A DNA stretch of 64,000 nucleotides from NCBI GenBank assembly GCA_018343915.1, contig JABRWF010000001.1, forward strand, positions 1,488,001 through 1,552,000, written 5' to 3'. Source of the DNA: Agroathelia rolfsii. Lineage: Eukaryota > Basidiomycota > Agaricomycetes > Amylocorticiales > Amylocorticiaceae. Positions 47,487-60,900 of the stretch are shown one piece after another. Both the position numbers and the translations under genes were made by a program. The notes beneath the pieces are model-generated. The model worked only from the letters and a program-made list of their open reading frames with translations, ran no database searches and had not been told where the DNA came from. The first letter of the stretch is position 1. Every line of letters starts with the position of its first letter.

Positions 47487-50165
47487 GTCTGGACACGAAA
47501 AGGAGGAAAAAGCAGGTGTATAGATAGCATATACTTCTTTATTTATCTTAATATTATGCGGGCTGGCGCAACAAAAAAACCGAGCTTATGGTTGTTGTAG
47601 ATTATAGAGTCATGTGTACGTCTCCCATTGACTATAAAATATATATTTTTCCCTTTTTTAAGAGGGGAAAAATGAATAGCATTGCTTCAATGACGATTAT
47701 CATACATGATTCATTGACCTGGCTACACATTTGAATACACTATTTTGAATAACCGGTTATGAAATGTATGTTGTCACTGTGCATGTCGTGTAACTTTTCA
47801 TATAATAGAACCCAAGCGGCTCATTATGCAAAGTATATACGTGTAGATCCGACACACCAGGGCCGGGAGTTATATGTACGCTTTACAATACTCATGGTAT
47901 CACCGCGACCTTTAAATGAAAAATGAAGTTGGCGAGAGAACCTAGAAGTCATTTGATTGGAGCGTGTGGTACATATGAAATATTGACTCAAACAACAATG
48001 ATGATTTATATGTGATAATAGAAGGGCAGCGGCGGTCAACCATCGGAAAAAAAGGGGTCAGCGTATGGTTGTTGTGTGGCCATGACATGGCAGCTCCACA
48101 GCCTTGGAACGTCATCTACCCGAAGCATGGCATGCATACGCGCGTCCTACTGCAAGAAACACAATTTCCACGATTGGATTGGAAACACCTGTATCGACGT
48201 CTCCTGAGTCATTCTAGCGATCAGAATGCCTCATGCACGTTCATGCTCTCATAAACACGTGTTATTGAGATTGTTTCTCTTGAAAACATATGCAATACCG
48301 CCGTGGAGGTCCGGTGAGATAGAATATTATTAATTTTGTCAGGCCAAAGAATTTGCCTCGCATTCATTTGGCCCATTTTAGAAGAAGAAAAAACAATCAT
48401 AGACTTACAGAAGTGTGAACTGTTGCTGAGAACAAAAAAAAAAACGAAGTTGTCCTTGACATCTGACTCCGTTGATGGGAAAGATGTTTATTACATATGG
48501 GGCAGGGGGGGGATAAAAGAAACGAATTTAAATCAAAAAAGCTCCGCCTTCGGACTGCGTGTATTGTTTACACAGTGTGCGCACCTCCTTGGCGTGAGTA
48601 GTGCCTTGTCTGCTTCTCTGACGCCTTGTTTCATAGTCAACTCCACCCTTGGACAAATTAGAGTTCACTGATAACGAGCCGGTAGGTCATCGGAGTCGCG
48701 AAGATGCCTTGTAATCCCTTTCATAGTAGGGTTCCGCTCGAAGAATTGACCGCTTGACTTCTGGAAAGCTTGTGAGCATTTTATCTTTGAACTCAACTGA
48801 GGCTGAAAAAGGTATTCAGAAGCAGGTAAATCTTGTCCCTTCCAAAAATGTATGGTCCTAGCTTCTGCATTCTTCCTGCGACGTTCGGCACAATTAATAT
48901 GTCTGAAGGTATTTGAGATAGCAGAATAATTTTTCATCCCCATCATTTTTGCAACAAGGTTGTCAGTGCATGAGCATCCTGACAGCGACGGCAAATTCGA
49001 CAAAATATTGAACACCTTATCGTCCACTGGCGCTCACTGTGCGGCAATGCTACTGATTTCCGTCAGTCATTTCTGTTGGGCGACACAGTGTGCTTGCGGT
49101 CCCGAAACCAAGAAGCCGACAGCAGGTCTTAAGGCCCACGGCCTGAGATGCGCAACGTGTATCACCCCCGCTACGAGCGACGTACCCATGACGCCGGAGC
49201 GCATGACACAATGGAAATGGAAGGACAAGACTGCTTGTAATCTATACCCATTGTCATATACAAACCAGACTTGATGAGTTGTAACAGAGATCAAATGCTA
49301 TAATGGAGGTACATGTAGCCTCACATTCATGTGTTCTTACTTGCTTCCCCCCCCCCCCCCCTCAAAGGGTGCGAGTTAGGTGCTGCCTCGAAATCTCATG
49401 ACTACTTTAGTGTTCCCAATGCTGTCTGGAAGCTTGAGAGCAAGATATATGCATACACATAATGACACAGTATTTTTTTAACTCAAAATTAAACATCATA
49501 TATCATCTCGTGTACAAGCAACAGAGCACGAGAGTAAGCAAACCAGTCTAACTCACGTATGAACATATTTTTATCAGACGATGCTCGATGATGGAGAAGA
49601 ATTAAAGCAAAAAGGGCGACCGATAAAGATGTGCGTACAGTTTCGTTTGCTCTAGTTGTATACTGCCTCCAACGCTCTCTGTTGCAGAGTCAGATTCGAG
49701 TAATTTTCTGGTCCCCGAGGGCTTATATGACCCTTGGCTCCGCACGGGGCTGTGCACGCTTTTTCTTATCAGCTTGACAGAGCATAAGCTCCAAACATAG
49801 GCGGCAATAATCTCTTAGCGTAGGCTGCTGTCAGTGCCACTAGCGGCAGACGAAAAGCGATCACACGAGCGGCTGATATGGTCACACGAGGCCTCAGCAA
49901 GGTGAAGATAGAGGCATCGTCCATATTAAAACGACTACGAACGTTGCTCCAGGTAGCAAATTACGTCTCTCATCACAGTAAGTAGCGTTTGCGAGCTGTT
50001 TCTGGAGATGAGCAGTCGTAGAGAGGTCAGGAGAGAGCAAGGACGGTGGACGAGGTTGAAGATGAAGTCATGCAAGCCAGGGCCACTAGCAGGGCCGGAA
50101 GCAAATGACGGGCGATAAGCGGAGATCAAAAATGGCATATAAGCCGGCGGAAGTGAAATTGAAGA
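47487..50165. other. 2.7-kb region without a recognised gene
   Basis: AT-rich in the left part, with a C14 run at about 49350-49363. Frames at 48336-48671 (+) and 48665-49027 (-) have no domain I know. The right end contains the promoter of the choline kinase gene. Confidence 0.5.
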
Positions 50166-51879
50166 ATGCAAACTGCTGCTGCTGCGACTCCAAGCATCTC
50201 TCCATCGCATACGACCATGATTACCTCACCTCTTACCACTCATTCTGCCCTGCCACCGGCTAATGCAGCTCTCTCGGGCCCTCGCACAAGCTCCAGGACC
50301 TCTGCAACTCATTACAGACCACCTGCAGTATCCAAGACTACATCTTCCTCCTCGATCCTCTTTGCTGAGGGTGAAGTAGACCCCATTACTGTCGAAGGTC
50401 TCAAGCATTCGGACATCAAGCTCCATGCAAGGTGAGACAACTTTCATTTGGCTGTGCATCCTGACCGCGAACCTTGTGGCCAGTTGTTTCTCTGGAGATA
50501 TCATGCTCCACTTCAGCACATGAGAAAAAGAATAATATATGTTGTCTGTCATGGTTTAGTACAGCCAGCCCCGAGTTAGTCAACATTTGCTAATATTTTA
50601 CTCCTTGTAGACAATACAAGCAGGCGTCATTTAGCGCTGATTTGCTACGCATATTCCATGGCCTATCCGTGCCGAAATGGACCGATCTCGCAGGATCCAT
50701 AGACAGCCAAGACGTGAAAGTTTTCAAAGTGTCCGGCTCGCTTACCAACGCTGTCTTCTTCATTTCCCACCTCACTCTGCCTTTGCTGCCCACCGTCTTG
50801 CTCAGAGTGTACGGTCCCAGCTCAGGCTCGCTTATTTCGCGCCCGCGCGAGTTACACGCTTTGCACGTGCTTTCGTCGCGATACCATATTGGCCCGCGCG
50901 TTTTTGGCACGTTTGCCAATGGCCGTGTTGAGGAATACTTCCATTCGACTACACTCACTGCTCATGATATCCGCAAACCTCACATTAGTCGTTGGATAGG
51001 AGCACGGATGGCGGAGCTCCACTCTGTGGACATTGACGCTGTAGAAGGCTCCACACCAGCAAGTGATGATGCCTATGGTAATCATAAGCAGGGCTGGGAG
51101 ATCGCAGCAAAGAAGAACTTTTTATCTTGGTTGCAACCTGCTAATGAAGTGCTCGCCTTACCCAACATGCCCCAAGAGGCTAGACTTGATATGGACCTCG
51201 CACAGCTGGAGACAGATTGGCGAAAATATATGCGCTGGGTCGCCGAGCATGAGAAAGCCGAGGGCTCTGCCCGACGTGTCTTTGCTCACAACGATACACA
51301 ATATGGCAATTTGCTCCGCTTGTCGAGCCTGAAGCCCGGTACACCTGAGCACCGTCAGGTGAATTTTTTCTTCCCACTCAAAACCAAGAGAGTGTATTGA
51401 ATCATTGAATTTATCCACTTTCTCCACAGATTATTGTAGTCGATTTTGAATATGCAGCCCCTAACCCTGCTCCGTTTGACATTGCTAATCACTTCCATGA
51501 ATGGACGGCCAACTATCATGGCCCCACACCCCACCTCCTTGATGCGTCGATCTACCCGACCGAGGCCGAGCGACACAACTTTGAGCGAGCCTACCTCGAG
51601 CATGACGCGTCCTCAGCCGGCAAGATCAGTACCTCTTCCTCTTCACCGCCTTTCGCATCCCTCTCGCCTGAAGATCAGAATGCCGCCGTACGTTTGCTCG
51701 ACCACCAAGTACGGCTCTGGAGCCCGGCCTCTCACGCGATGTGGGCCGTCTGGGGCATCGTCCAAGCGCGCGAGGACCTTGAGGGCGGCGTGGCCGAGCC
51801 CGAGTTTGATTATATTGGTTATGCGCGTTGTCGCCTCCATCTCTTCCGCCAGGGCTTGCGTGAACTTGGGCTCTTGTAA
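50166..51879 (+). CDS. CKI1: Choline/ethanolamine kinase
   Basis: Phosphorylates choline (and possibly ethanolamine) with ATP, the first step of the CDP-choline route to phosphatidylcholine. Exons 50166-50431, 50611-51358, 51430-51879 give 487 aa. An N-terminal Ser/Thr/Pro-rich region (about 1-60) precedes the kinase fold. Signatures: SGSLTNAVFFI (nucleotide loop), LLRVYGP, the Brenner-type motif VFAHNDTQYGNLLRL with catalytic Asp and Asn, and the choline-kinase motif IIVVDFEYAAPNPAPFDIAN followed by HFHEW. The C-terminal half has the usual helical Trp-rich segment (ASHAMWAVWGIVQA) and ends DYIGYARCRLHLFRQGL. Choline versus ethanolamine preference cannot be told from sequence. A second in-frame ATG at 50217 is a possible start. 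Confidence 0.92.
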
Positions 51880-53500
51880 ATCTTTTCTTCCTTTCTCTGG
51901 GATTTCTTTTTTTAAACCATTTCTCCTTCGGGGATATGATGAACTGGATGACCGAGGGACTCGATCTAGACTTTCTCGGATTTTTTCCCCCTTTTTTTCT
52001 TCCACTCTTTTTTGTTTATTCGTTATCTGCTTCTGCTGTCGACCATATCGTCGCTTTATATCGGTTACGGATTTTCTGGGTTTGTGAACATAGTGTAAAC
52101 GCATACTATTTTTCTGTTGTTTACTTTAACTATAAACTAACCTTACCACCGCCTTTTTGTTTACCTTACGATAGTACCTGCAACACAGACGCTAACGTCT
52201 TGCTCCCTTTTTTCCTTGTGTTATATACCATTTTTTTTTGACTTGCTATCAAACTCCTTTCTGTATATACTAAGTTCGTCGCGGTGCCTCACGTTACATC
52301 CCAGCCAAAAACGTTCGCGGTTCATACCCCTGCGTGTTACGCATCACGAACTTATGGTCTGACAACTATAGCAGTCCTGTCTTTAGCTTGCAACTTCACC
52401 ATACTCACCGTGAATCTTATTACCTCAAGTATATATCGATACTCGCTCATTCGCTCGCTTGTTTGCAGAAAGAGAAAATTTCATAAAAAAATATTAGGGA
52501 GATAGAGAGATAGCGAGAAAAAGAAAAAGAGTAAAGGAGAAAAAAGAGGATAACCATAAGCCAAAAACCAATATATGTAATAGAGGTATAAAGACGGGTG
52601 TGTGTGATGTGCGGTGTGTTGTAATGTGTAATGTTGTTATATTGTGGTAATGGTGATGGTGTTGATGTCATGGGTAGGATGGGGGTGGGGGCTGATATAT
52701 TGAATCGATAAGACAAGGCAAACGAGGACCATCTCCCGCTCCTGCTAGGCAAGGAAGAAGGGGTAATCGAGTGGTGATATAATCGAGTAGGGAGAAAAAA
52801 GAAGAGGAAAAACAAGTAGTAATAAATCAGTCGTGTCGTCATCGTGAGGCAAATTGCCAATGGCGAAGACCATCACAGGTCCTCGCAAGTGGGTACGTAC
52901 GTTTGTATGTGGGTTTATATATATGGGGTGGACATGAATGTAAGTAGTGCAAGCATGAAAAAAAGCCAAAGATGGCAGATGGTATGGGTAGATGCAAAAG
53001 CGAAAAGTCGTTTCTGGGTAGAGAGCTACTGAGAAAGAAACATGACGATAATGCAAACTTTTGAGGGAGGGGAGGGAGGGGGGAAAGAATGGAAAATAGA
53101 AATGATTGGTTTAAAGGATAACGTAGGAGAAGAGAGGAAAAAATAGGCCATAACAAAAGGTATTGAGCAAAGAGAGAAAAAAGGGAATCAATCATATGTA
53201 CAACAACGGGAAAACAAGTCGAGAGCCGGATTCGATGGTGGTGGAAATGAGATCAACAGCATGTTCGTCCAACAAGTATCAGTGACACGAGAAAGGGAAG
53301 AGTCATTATCCAAGCAAGGTGGAAAAGGCGTAGTAGGTAACGGGGAATGAAGAGACGGACAATGATGAAGTGAGGCAGATGAGGAGAGAGACACAAGAAA
53401 ATGGACCAATGACCGAATCGTCGTCGTCATCGCCGCTGGAAATAGATACCATCAAGGCATCACATATCCAACGGGCAACTTATAAGGGGATTCTCTGCTT
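51880..53500. other. 3' regions of convergent choline kinase and CCCH genes
   Basis: No gene is supported. From about 52480 to 53420 the plus strand is purine-rich (GA and GGGAGG runs), so the CCCH transcript would have a long pyrimidine-rich 3' UTR. A four-run G tract, GGGAGGGGAGGGAGGGGGG, lies at 53064-53083. Left of that the plus strand is T-rich, fitting the kinase 3' UTR. Confidence 0.5.
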
Positions 53501-56325
53501 CTACGCCCAAGCCTTCTCAGCAGCGCTCAGACGCGAGAGCCCACCGAGCTCATTGCTCGACCAAGGCGTGTTCATACGGCCCTCGATCGGCATGGACGTG
53601 TACGGCTGCGGCGACGCCGTGTTCCTCTGCACGCTACGTGCAAGGCCACTCCAGTTGCCAGCGCTGCCCGAACGAGCGTGCCCGTTTCCGCGTGGCGTCA
53701 CCGTCTGCGGCGTCGTCTCACCCGGCGAGAGCGGGTACGGGGGCGACGGTCCGCGTGTCGTCAACGGCGAGACCAGGTTCACTAAAAGAACATCATAAAT
53801 CCCAATTTTTTTTTTTTTTGAAGAAGGGGGTGGGGAAAAAAGATAAATTAATATCGGTATAATGTAACAAACTCCAAAGAAAACAACCAAATACGAGGGG
53901 AAAAAACAAAGGCTCTACCACTCACACATACGCTGCTGCTGATGACTATAACCCACAATCTCCGCCCGCGAGTTGCTGTTGTGACGGCCAAGGTCAGGGC
54001 CCGCTGTCGCCGGCGCTGGGGACGTGTTCATCGTGCGATCAGGCAGGGGGAGCAGCCTCTGCGGCGCCAAGCTTGGGTATGCCGACTTGTTCTGCTGCTG
54101 TGCCAACGACGGCCGGCTATCAACCAACTTCGTGTCGATCCGGAGCGGGCCCAGGTTCGGGCGCCCGGCGGCGGCACTGAGAGGGTAACCGTTCGTGGCC
54201 GTCGTCGGTGTCGAGACGGGCGCGGGGCTGCTGCCCTTATTGCCGTCCGATGGTGTGCCCGAGGCGGAGCTCCCGGGGCTGGAGCTCTCAGAGGGACGCT
54301 TGGCATTGATGCGCGCGAGCAGGGACATGGATGACTCTGAGTCACTGTGAATGCTCGCCGAGCGCTCGCGGCTAGAGGCCGTCGCGGGAGGGGGAGTGCC
54401 ATCTGCACCAGGGGGAGCACCACCAGCGGGGAGCTCGGTGTGAATGAAGCAGCATCGCTTGCCATAGGGGCACGATCCAGAAACCCAGAATGTCTATCAA
54501 ACAGACAGACATTAGATGTAGCACACGTAAAAAGACAACGGCATGGAACACATACCCTGCAAATCTCCGTCTTATACTTAGGATGCCTCGCCACCTTCCT
54601 CAACTCATCCTCACCGTGCGCAAACTGGCACTTGGAGCCATACCGGCAGCTGCCCTTCTCCTCCCAACTCCGGCACAGTTCCGTCTTGTACAACCCCAAC
54701 TTGCGGTTATTCGCACTGGGGCCGCCTCCGGGGCTGCCACCGCTCGAGAGCTGGTCCGACATCACGTCGGCACCGGCTCCACCAGCAGCAACGGCTGCCG
54801 CTGCTGCCAGCCCCAAGCTCTGGATCGGCAACACACCATAAGGCTGGTACTGCTGCTGCAGTCCAGCAGCGGCCAACGCCTGTGCTTGTGCCTGTGCCTG
54901 CGCCTGCGCCGCAGCGAGGTCTGCGCGCGCATACGCATCGCGGTAGAACTGGTTCGCGTACATCGCCGCCATCGTGGCTGGGTTGCCGGGGAACAAGCCT
55001 GGCGCGGGCGGAGGCGGGCCAAACGTCGCCGTCGGTGGAGGCACGCCTGCATTGAGAAGAGCCAGTGTCGTCGCGTCGCGTAGGGCCGAAGACGGGTCCG
55101 ACGCCGAGTGCTGGTGTCCGTGGCGATAGATGTTATGCTGCTGTTGCACGCGCGCCACGCTGTCGTGCTGAGGTGCGGGCAGCATCATCTCGTACAGTTG
55201 CTGTGCGTTGCCGAGTGGGATATGAGGTGGTGGGGGAGGTGGGGCTTGGGGACCGGATTGGTACCCGGTCATGCCCGTGGGGCTGGGCACGAGTCCGTGA
55301 GAGTGTAACTCGCGCGACTGCTGGCGGTATGGCATGCCGTTCGTCTGGACGCGGTTGTTGTTGAAGTTGCGCGACTGCTGTTGCACGTTGTTGTTGTAGC
55401 TAGACTGCAGATCGTCGACAGCACTGGCCAAGGCTCCGGAGGCCGAATAGTCGTAACCCTGACCATAGGATTGGTTCGCCAAGGAAGGGTAAGTCGTCGG
55501 CTGCTCGGAAGAGGAAGGGGGCCGCTCATTCTGCGCACTGACAGCTTCACCCTGAAGGCGACGGAGGTCGGCCTGAGACAGGCCTCCGCTAAAGGAATGA
55601 GGACGTTCCTTGTGCTGGTCAGTGTTGATCTTCAACGACGCCTGCGTGGCAGCACGCAAATTTTTGGACCCCATCGATTCCTGTGAGTTCGCAGAAATCT
55701 CCGAGGAGGACTCGCGCGAGTGGGAGATGGGCTCGGCGGAATCAACACTCGAGGCAGAGGCCGTGCCGATGGGGCTCGTCTCACTGCTAAGCTGGGTAAC
55801 AGAGACGAGGCCACCTGCCTTGGCTTTGGCAGGCGTCTTGAGCGAGCCACGAACATCATCGCCCGAGTCGCCAGTGCCGCCCATGTTGAGATTCATGATC
55901 TCGTTCGCGAGGTCAAAGTCAGTCGCAGAATCCGAGTCGACAAGCTGGCCGCTGCTGTTGTACCTCCACTGCCTGTCCAAGTGAGCGACACCGTTGGTGG
56001 TGTTCTCGGAGGACTTTTTCTGTGCGTTGGTGGGAAGTCTGCCGCCCGACGAAGTCCGCAGAGGAGCACGCCAGTTCTGTAATGTGAATGAGAAAAAAAA
56101 TAGTAAGAAAAAAAAAATGGGGATCTTGTTAGTCTGGAGAAGCCAGGCTGGTAATAGGCTACGATTACGTACATCACTGGAGTCTGAACGGTTGGTGGTA
56201 AAGTCCGCGCCAGGCCAATTGGAGGAATTGGTAGTCTTGGTACGATTGACAGGAGTAATAGGTGACAATAAGTCATCCGAGCTCTGCGAGAGAGCGGCTG
56301 AGGATTTCGTGATCGATTCGTGCAT
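53501..56325 (-). CDS. Tandem CCCH zinc-finger mRNA-binding protein (TIS11/tristetraprolin type)
   Basis: Predicted cytoplasmic protein that binds AU-rich 3' UTR elements and promotes mRNA decay. Exons in transcript order: 56325-56173, 56076-54556, 54493-53932, 53781-53501; 838 aa. A long Ser/Gln/Asn/Pro-rich N-terminal part includes an [10 protein letters not shown] repeat and poly-Pro. Two C-x8-C-x5-C-x3-H fingers lie at about 519-538 and 557-576, each preceded by YKTE-C, with an 18-residue linker as in TIS11 proteins. The intron at 54555-54494 falls within the second finger, just after its first Cys-Arg. The C-terminal tail is Ser/Thr/Pro-rich with SP sites, likely phosphorylated. The first intron is 96 nt and free of stops, so its retention would insert 32 hydrophobic residues. 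Best matches by type are S. pombe Zfs1 and yeast Cth1/Tis11. Confidence 0.9.
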
Positions 56326-57942
56326 TATAAACTGTGGGGTGATTTTTCGTCAGTTAATGCGCGCAAAAAAAGTGTCAGCCCGTTCACAAGGGCTGACAAC
56401 AGCAGGAGAAAAGAGAGAGAAAAGTATACGAACAATTGACCAAATAAAGAGATGATGATTTCACACGATGGAGTTCGATATGCTCTTTGGGGGCTAATTT
56501 TTGCTTGGGAGGAAATCTGGATTGAAGAGAGGAAGCGTGTGGGGCAGCAAGATTATGTTATAAAAACTGGGGGATGCGTTTTGACGATTGGGAATGCAAG
56601 AGACGTGAAGAAAGTCGTGATAGAACGCGAGATAGGATATATGTTCGCGGATAGATAGATGGAATAGGGATATAGGCAGCAGGAGGGAGGAAAAGATGGG
56701 AGATGGTGGTGGTCTCAATCCAAGAGAAAGCCGGCGTAAATGGGCTCTCTTCAGCGGGCGTGAGGCAGCGGGCAGGCAGCCAAGAAGCGCCCACTCCTGC
56801 AACGTGGGTTCTTCTCTCTCTCTCTTCGACCCTGCCTGCTTACTATATTATGTGTAGTATAATATCTCATCCCCTCTCCGGCAGCACATGATAAATAGCA
56901 GTAGCAGCGCGGGGGCGGAGGGGGGAGGGAGGGGGGAGCCAGCAGCGAGAGCAGCCAGCCGAGGCAGCCATCACGGAGCAGCCTGATGCCAACAATCCCT
57001 CTTGCCGTAATAATAATGCTCGGTCTTGTTTTCACAACAGAGAATAAAAAGAAAAAAATCCAGGGAAATTCAGGCAGATGTTCCCAAGAGTACTCGTGTG
57101 CCTGCCTGCAATCGCACCGTATGGGCGAAGCAGGCTGCCAGTGCAGTCTTGGTAGCATATATCGTACTGCTGGATGATGGACTATGCCATCGATCCACGC
57201 TGCTCGCCAACGGTTTTCTTCCACTCCTTCGTTGATGTCAACCCAACTTCTTATCTATTCATCTATCGCAGCATAATGAAACGCACTTGCAGCATGGGTC
57301 ATCAAACAGTAGTACTCAACCTGCTCACGGGGACTTATCGTCATCCATCCATCATAATGAACCTGGGTCCGACGTATGCAAATATACATCCATTCCACCC
57401 TGAATACCAGTGCAGTTCAACACTAGCCATACAGACATGTCGATGGAGATGCTCTGTCCCTCGATAATCACCATCTCCAACAGTTATATGAAACGCATAC
57501 ATGCAGCAACATTACCTACACGCACCCCGCCCTAGACGCCACGATATCAATCTCATCAGCCGCTCCTGGTCCCTTGCAATGGAATCATTTAGTCTCCGGG
57601 CTATGATATACACTTGCATTTCACAGCACTTCACCCTCTTTTTCTCCGGCTTGTTGGCTTGTACACCGAAATGCAAAGTAACCAATATATCACGCGTCGT
57701 GCATAATGCTTTGCAAATCACAATGTGCAAGAGGTGCTGCAACTGTTGCTGGGCACAATCGCCCATCGATCTACCCGATCCAAACCCAGTCACGCAATAT
57801 AGCAAAGCAAAGAATCTTGCAGATTACCAACAAGAAACAAAAAAATAGATACATACTGTTACCAACTATTACGTACATTGTGTTATTCTTTGATTAATCA
57901 CCCCGCGTATATGCAGTACGACCGACTTCATCATCACTATAT
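56326..57942. promoter_or_regulatory. CCCH gene upstream region and BLM10 3' flank
   Basis: The CCCH gene is transcribed leftward from 56325, so its promoter and leader lie in the left part. There the minus strand is strongly CT-rich, as in many fungal leaders. A candidate G-quadruplex lies at 56911-56936. No coding gene is seen. The right end is the 3' flank of BLM10. Confidence 0.55.
56911..56936 (+). promoter_or_regulatory. G-rich tract, candidate G-quadruplex
   Basis: Four runs of at least three G separated by 1-4 nt (G5-CGGA-G6-A-G3-A-G6) satisfy the usual G-quadruplex pattern on the plus strand, about 590 bp upstream of the CCCH start codon. The minus strand is correspondingly C-rich. 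Function is inferred only. Confidence 0.6.
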
Positions 57943-60900
57943 TTACGCATCTGAAACATAATAACCGATCAGAACTGATGCTCGTCGTACAAAACATAAC
58001 GAAAAACGCACAATACGACGTGCCGACCAACATCGTCGACAAGCTCTGGATTTGATCTTCGTTGAATACCAGCTGGTCTTTGTGCCAAGTGTCCTGGTGC
58101 GTCTTCAAAAAAAAAAGTAAAGTTAGCATTGAATAAGACAGCGATCACGGACAATGTTACCTTCTTGAATTCAGATGCACACTTGCGGATCGTCGTCGAG
58201 ATAGGCGGCGGATCAGTCGCGTGCGGTGCGAGCACTAGGTACACAAGTAAATGTTAAGGCACCCCGTCAAAAAGCAAAATCGTCGTCGAAGAGAGGAAAA
58301 AAATCAGTATCTTCGTCTCCCAAAGAGTAAACATCAACGCGTTCACTCACCCTCTGTCAACCCGGGCATCCAAGGCTTGATTGGTTCAAATAAAATTTAT
58401 CCATTCAGTCAGTCAATCAGTCAGTCACAGAAAAAAAAGGACGCTAAACCAAAATGAAGTGGAATGAAATTATGGCAGCGCCTTACCTCCACGGAGTACG
58501 GGAAGCTCTCAATAAGCGCACACAGCCCCAATATCGCCGAATGCAGCGACTTTAGCGAGTCGGCATATTTCGGGTCTGACCGTTTCGGCAACACCGTCTT
58601 GCGCGCCAGGCCGACGAATCGGTTCTGGGGAAGAAGGAATGATGGATGGTGATTAGCACGGACTGTAAAGCGGGAGAAGTAAAAAGAAAAAAGGTTACCT
58701 TGAGCGGGATAATACTCTGCCTCTGCGAACACCGCACGAGCCCGGACAGCGCCTTGGACGCCACCTCGCGCACCTCCACATTGTCATCTGCCAGACAATC
58801 AAGAAGTACGTCCATCACCTTCTCCACATCCCCCTCCGTTGTCGCCATCAGGTTTCGGTAGAAGAACACCATCAGTGCCGGGAACGCGTGCAAGCGCACC
58901 CGCCATGACTGTTGTCGCAACGATTAATCAATAAAATGATCGCCCCGACAATGATGCCTTGCGATCTCACGTACCGTGGCTGACTTGATTGCCTGCGTAA
59001 AGTTGTCCAATATTACCTTGACGTATTCCTGCGGTAGATTGACGGCGGAAAGGAGATAGAGAACAGCGGTGCTGTAACTCTGCAGATCCGAGCTGTCCTG
59101 TAGCTCTGCCATCTGCATGATGTCCGGCCTATATTTTTTTTAGATCGTTATGACAAGAAATCATAAGCGCGCGCAAAAAAAAAAAAAGGAAAAAAAAAAG
59201 GGAAACTAGTGTCGTACATCAATGTCATCGCATAAGGGAACATCAAACAGGCCTGGGCATTGTGGCCCTGGATCCAGAGGTACTGCAGCACTGTATGAAC
59301 AAGGTCATGGAAACAGTACCCTTGATGTAATATAGGACTTAACTTACACGTTAGCCCAACTTTGTCGTATTCAGATTGACTGACGCGCGGGGGTGGCAGG
59401 CGTTCGTTCTTCCACTGTGCCATGCGCCGTTGAATTCCCCGAATCATGTCCATGAAGGGCAGGGACCTATCAAAAGCCAAGAACCCATTAGTATGATACA
59501 TGTTCCGAGCCGCGTTCTCATTCATTCACCTTATGTGTAATGGATCCGAGCTCTCTGCACATGCTCGCACGAATTTCTCTGCTGAGGGGTATGATGGCTG
59601 CCAAAGGTTCCTTGAGACAATGTGAAGATGTTGGGCGATGTGGGTTCGAATCTACAAAGCGGAAAAATTTAAACCAACTCCGTATAGCTATGAAGGGAAA
59701 TGAGAGATGAATACCTCTGCATAAGGTGTATTTGCATTCTCGAACAATAGCCCGACGAACTTGCCAGCTAGTAGATTTGACCGCGGGCCAAGTGTAGTGG
59801 GCACCAATCCAGACATGATCAATGCCTTACTCGCTGGACAGGATGCACATCGTCAGCTGAGATCCGATACGACAAAAGCCATGATACGACGTACTGTCAA
59901 AGGCGGAATCCCCATGGAAATCAAGATGCAGATTCATGAGCCACTCCATGAGGGGCATGAATCGTTGCGGATCCCTGTCGGAAAGTTGATACTACAACAT
60001 AATATTAACTTGATCGTTTCTTTTTCTGTAAATAGACCAACCTCAAATAGCGATTCCCAGATTGAGAGCGTGTCTGGTTTGATCTGCGAAAAGATAGTGT
60101 TTAGGCGCGGTATCGTCCATGACCATAAGGCGTTCGATGGTGCAGGCGCCCAGTGCTTTGAGCCTAGACCTTTTATCAGACGGCATCCTAGAAGATGGAG
60201 CATCGATTATACCTCGTAAGAGCCCAGCCAGTATCTCAGCACCAGCTCGCTGCTTGAAGCGATCGCTATCAGATAGGAGGGGCCCCGTCCGCGCTAACAA
60301 GAGCTCGAGGATATCATGCTGAAAGATTTTCGCTATGTAAAAGCCAGTCAAACTCATGCACATGGGCCAAAGAAAATGATTTATCACTCATACCCAGCAT
60401 TTTGACAAGATCAAAGTTTTCATGCCTCAACTCAGCCGCTGCGTTCGAAGATCTGCTGGACTCCTGGCCCCATAATTGCAACAAGCTTTCCCAGAATTCA
60501 GCTGAACCCATGATAGAAACGAGTGCCTTGAGCGCAGGCTGTGATGATGCATCCCACTGTGGGGCAGCCGTCGGAGGAGAATATACTTTAATCGTCGGCG
60601 TCCAGCATAAGAAACCTGTTGTAATTTTGTCCACAAAGAACTTTCTAGATTTGATATTAGCCTCAGACCAAATATGTCTACGAAAAAGCTAATGCTATAC
60701 CTTTCACCATCTTGTCCAAATTGCAAAGTCCGGAGGAGTTCCGGTGTGACGTTGACGCGTCGTACCAGGGGGTTATTCCATTCGTCAAACCACAATTCCT
60801 CGTGGGACTTGGAATAGGAGCGTATCTTAATGTAGGAGAGCATCTTTACGACGGATCTGTTATTCCAATTAAGTATAATTACGCGACTCAAAAGCTATGA

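Noticed and set aside
48665..49027. 120-codon minus-strand frame as a gene
   Set aside because: No recognisable family motif or splice context; kept only as part of the described spacer.
49350..49363. Poly-C run as a regulatory element
   Set aside because: A simple homopolymer in a gene-free stretch; nothing links it to a gene.
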